NCBI GenBank assembly: GCA_003209915.1 | Contig: QCOF01000001.1 | Location: 124,001-188,000 of the forward strand | Source: Pelagibacteraceae bacterium AG-430-E20 | GTDB taxonomy: Bacteria; Pseudomonadota; Alphaproteobacteria; Pelagibacterales; Pelagibacteraceae | DNA length: 64,000 nucleotides | Direction of reading: 5' to 3' | In this document: positions 62,364-64,000 of the stretch, piece by piece | How the letters are laid out: the number at the start of each line of letters is the position of its first letter | Position numbering within the stretch: position 1 is the stretch's first letter | Notes under the pieces: generated by a model | Database searches by the model: none | What the model was told of the DNA's origin: nothing | Seen by the model: the letters and a program-made list of their open reading frames with translations, nothing else | Position numbers and translations under genes: made by a program

Positions 62364-62912
62364 TTAATCTTTAACAAATACAACAGTCAACTCAGCAACT
62401 TTAAAACCAAATTTTGTCATTGTTGCTCTATTGATTGCGACACGATCATCTTGCTTAAAAATCCAATCATCAAATGTGATTTTTAATTCTCTTCCTTTTA
62501 CCGGAACTAATAAAACATATTCAAATTTAAAGGCTGGACCATATGAGTATCCGATAGCTTTGCCTACAACATCACCAGCTGTACCCTCATAATTATGTTC
62601 ATCGATTTTATTTATTGTCCATTCTCTATCTTGAACTTCACCATCATCCCAATTAAATTTTTCTTTTAAAACTAATTGTTTTCCATCCCAAGTCCCATTT
62701 AAATCAGCATTAAACTGTCTTGTAACTTTGCCTGATCTATCCTGTAAAACACCCCATGCCTTAACGTTACCACTTAAATATTCCTCAATTATTAATCTTG
62801 GTTCTTTATTTTTAAATTCTTCTGGTTTCATAGCACTATTATTAGAACAACTTGTAATTAAGAAAGCACAAATTATCAATGAAATAGATTTAATTATTTT
62901 AGTATGATGCAT
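62364..62912 (-). CDS. DUF3833 lipoprotein
   Basis: A 182-residue lipoprotein: signal peptide ending in lipobox LITSCSN (lipidated Cys ~22). The mature part is beta-rich, with EYLSGNVKAWGVLQDRSGKVTRQFNADLNGTWDG and LKITFDDWIFKQDDRVAINRATMTKFGFKVAELTVVF, matching DUF3833. It is 18 bp downstream of cfa on the same strand, where DUF3833 genes often lie. It probably helps the envelope lipid-modification group; function unproven. Confidence 0.88.
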   Translation of the reverse strand: MHHTKIIKSISLIICAFLITSCSNNSAMKPEEFKNKEPRLIIEEYLSGNVKAWGVLQDRSGKVTRQFNADLNGTWDGKQLVLKEKFNWDDGEVQDREWTINKIDEHNYEGTAGDVVGKAIGYSYGPAFKFEYVLLVPVKGRELKITFDDWIFKQDDRVAINRATMTKFGFKVAELTVVFVKD

Positions 62913-62930
62913 AAATATCCTTTTTAACTG

Positions 62931-64000
62931 TTATTTGTTTTGAAGTGAAAATTGAATTAGATCTATATTCTTAGATTTGAAACCAGCCTCGCAATAAGAT
63001 AGATAGAATTCCCACATCCTTTTAAATTTTAAATCAAAACCTTGATTTTTAATTAACTCCCATTTCTTTATAAATTCATTTCTCCAAATAGCTAATGTAT
63101 TTGCATAATGATCCGCATAAGAGATATATGAGTTTACTGTTAATCCATTGTCTGAGACATATCTGTTTATGCTGTTTTTATTAGGAAGAAATCCACCTGG
63201 AAAAATATATTTTTGGATAAAATCTTGTTTATTCTTATACCTATCAAATAAATTATCATCAATTGTTATTGCTTGAATAGCAGCTTTGCCTCCTCCAGAT
63301 AAATTATCTTTGATGGTTTTAAAATAACTTTCAAGATAGTTTTGTCCTACAGCTTCAATCATTTCTATTGACGCAATTGAATTATATTTGCCTTGTAAAT
63401 CTCTGTAATCTTTAATTTCAATGTTAACTTTTTCATTTAAGCCACACTTGTGAATTCGTTCTTTGGCGTACTCAAATTGTTTTTTTGAAATGGTTATACA
63501 ATCAAGTTTTACATCATATTTTTTACCTAAATACTCAGCGAAACCACCCCAGCCGCAGCCAATTTCTAAAACTTTGTCACCATTATTTGGTTTAATAAGA
63601 TCGATTAATTTTTGATATTTGTTATTTTGTGCTTCAGTTAAATTTTTAGAATGTTCATTAAATATGGCACCTGAATAAGTTAAAGTATCATCAAGCCATA
63701 ATGAGAAAAATTCATTTCCTAAGTCATAATGTTTTGCAATATTTTCTTTACTTCTACTTTTTGTATTTTTAATAATTTTATTTTTAATATAATTAATTAC
63801 TGGAACATCAAGTAAACCAGAAAACCTATGAATAATTTTAATATTTCTTGCTGTAAGCTCAATTAAATTTGAAAGATCGTCGGTTTCGAACTCCCCCCTC
63901 ATATAACACTCTGCAAACCCAATACTGCCACCACGTATCAAATTATAATTAAAATTTGGTTTTTTAATAATTATATTAGCACTAAGTGGTTCCTCTGGAT
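62931..64000 (-). CDS. cfa: Cyclopropane-fatty-acid synthase family, 5' end beyond window
   Basis: SAM-dependent methyltransferase acting on unsaturated membrane lipids. The frame stays open past the TTG at 63941 to the window edge (upstream codons read PLSANIIIKKPNF), so the start is outside. Visible parts are GGSIGFAECYMRGEFETDDL, KENIAKHYDLGNEFFSLWLDDTLTYSGAIF, the SAM loop VLEIGCGWGGFAEYLG, and IASIEMIEAVGQNYLESYF, all Cfa family hallmarks. At least 356 residues. It heads the transcript with DUF3833 downstream. Products may be cyclopropane or methylated fatty acids. Confidence 0.92.
   Translation of the reverse strand, partial: PEEPLSANIIIKKPNFNYNLIRGGSIGFAECYMRGEFETDDLSNLIELTARNIKIIHRFSGLLDVPVINYIKNKIIKNTKSRSKENIAKHYDLGNEFFSLWLDDTLTYSGAIFNEHSKNLTEAQNNKYQKLIDLIKPNNGDKVLEIGCGWGGFAEYLGKKYDVKLDCITISKKQFEYAKERIHKCGLNEKVNIEIKDYRDLQGKYNSIASIEMIEAVGQNYLESYFKTIKDNLSGGGKAAIQAITIDDNLFDRYKNKQDFIQKYIFPGGFLPNKNSINRYVSDNGLTVNSYISYADHYANTLAIWRNEFIKKWELIKNQGFDLKFKRMWEFYLSYCEAGFKSKNIDLIQFSLQNK

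Noticed and set aside
1-64000. tRNA, rRNA, CRISPR, insertion sequence, prophage, riboswitch
   Set aside because: Gaps are at most about 136 bp and none shows the required folds; no transposase, integrase or spaced repeats were seen.

Overview
The window looks like a piece of a SAR11 (Pelagibacterales, Candidatus Pelagibacter-like) alphaproteobacterial chromosome. The DNA is very AT-rich and Lys/Asn/Ile codons are pervasive. Genes overlap or abut almost everywhere: the longest non-coding stretch is about 136 bp. The gene order is alphaproteobacterial (aroQ-accB-accC beside DUF2155-NDUFA12, mrcA-prfB, lptF-lptG-lptD-surA-pdxA-ksgA). A short cupin at 52970-53350 carries every metal-ligand and catalytic position I know for DddK, the DMSP lyase described from SAR11. 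I saw no rRNA, tRNA, insertion sequence, prophage or CRISPR array.

Layout. 1-4.3 kb: iscR-sufB-sufC-sufD-sufS on the minus strand (sufS cut by the window edge), preceded by a near-consensus IscR operator over the iscR promoter. 4.4-13.3 kb: an alpha/beta hydrolase, anmK, tyrS, a large AsmA-like protein, prfB with an intact programmed +1 frameshift, and mrcA (PBP1A). 13.4-18.4 kb: an RNase E/G lacking the zinc-link, thiS-thiG, and aroQ-accB-accC. 18.4-27 kb: DUF2155 and NDUFA12-like genes, a stand-alone TSCPD protein resembling the C-terminus of B12-dependent ribonucleotide reductase, aspS, a DnaA/Hda homologue, a DUF2066-like gene, purM-purN, ndk and pepA. 27-34.6 kb: the LPS export/outer-membrane run lptF-lptG-lptD-surA with pdxA and ksgA. 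34.6-44.2 kb: gmk, acpP-fabG-fabD, rpsF-rpsR-rplI, dnaB, an RND-superfamily protein, cvpA and purF.

From about 44 kb the content turns to low-molecular-weight thiols, organosulfur compounds and small-molecule chemistry: gshA-gshB, two exporters, then egtB, a PhyH-type dioxygenase, a class I methyltransferase and egtD. The last three are translationally coupled. A convergent dddK-like DMSP lyase follows, then an EamA transporter-amidinotransferase pair, a SufU-like scaffold, an HPP membrane protein, NAD-dependent formate dehydrogenase, exported MsrA, SelO, an amine-type FAD oxidoreductase, TspO, and an SDR/DUF3833/cyclopropane-fatty-acid-synthase group (cfa cut by the right edge).

The most novel-looking unit is egtB-PhyH-methyltransferase-egtD (48.8-53.0 kb). 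It carries the two core ergothioneine enzymes plus an oxygenase and a second methyltransferase with no place in the standard pathway. Those two extra genes also use a different arginine-codon mix from their neighbours. The simplest reading is a route to a modified ergothioneine or another trimethylated amino-acid product, but this is inference.
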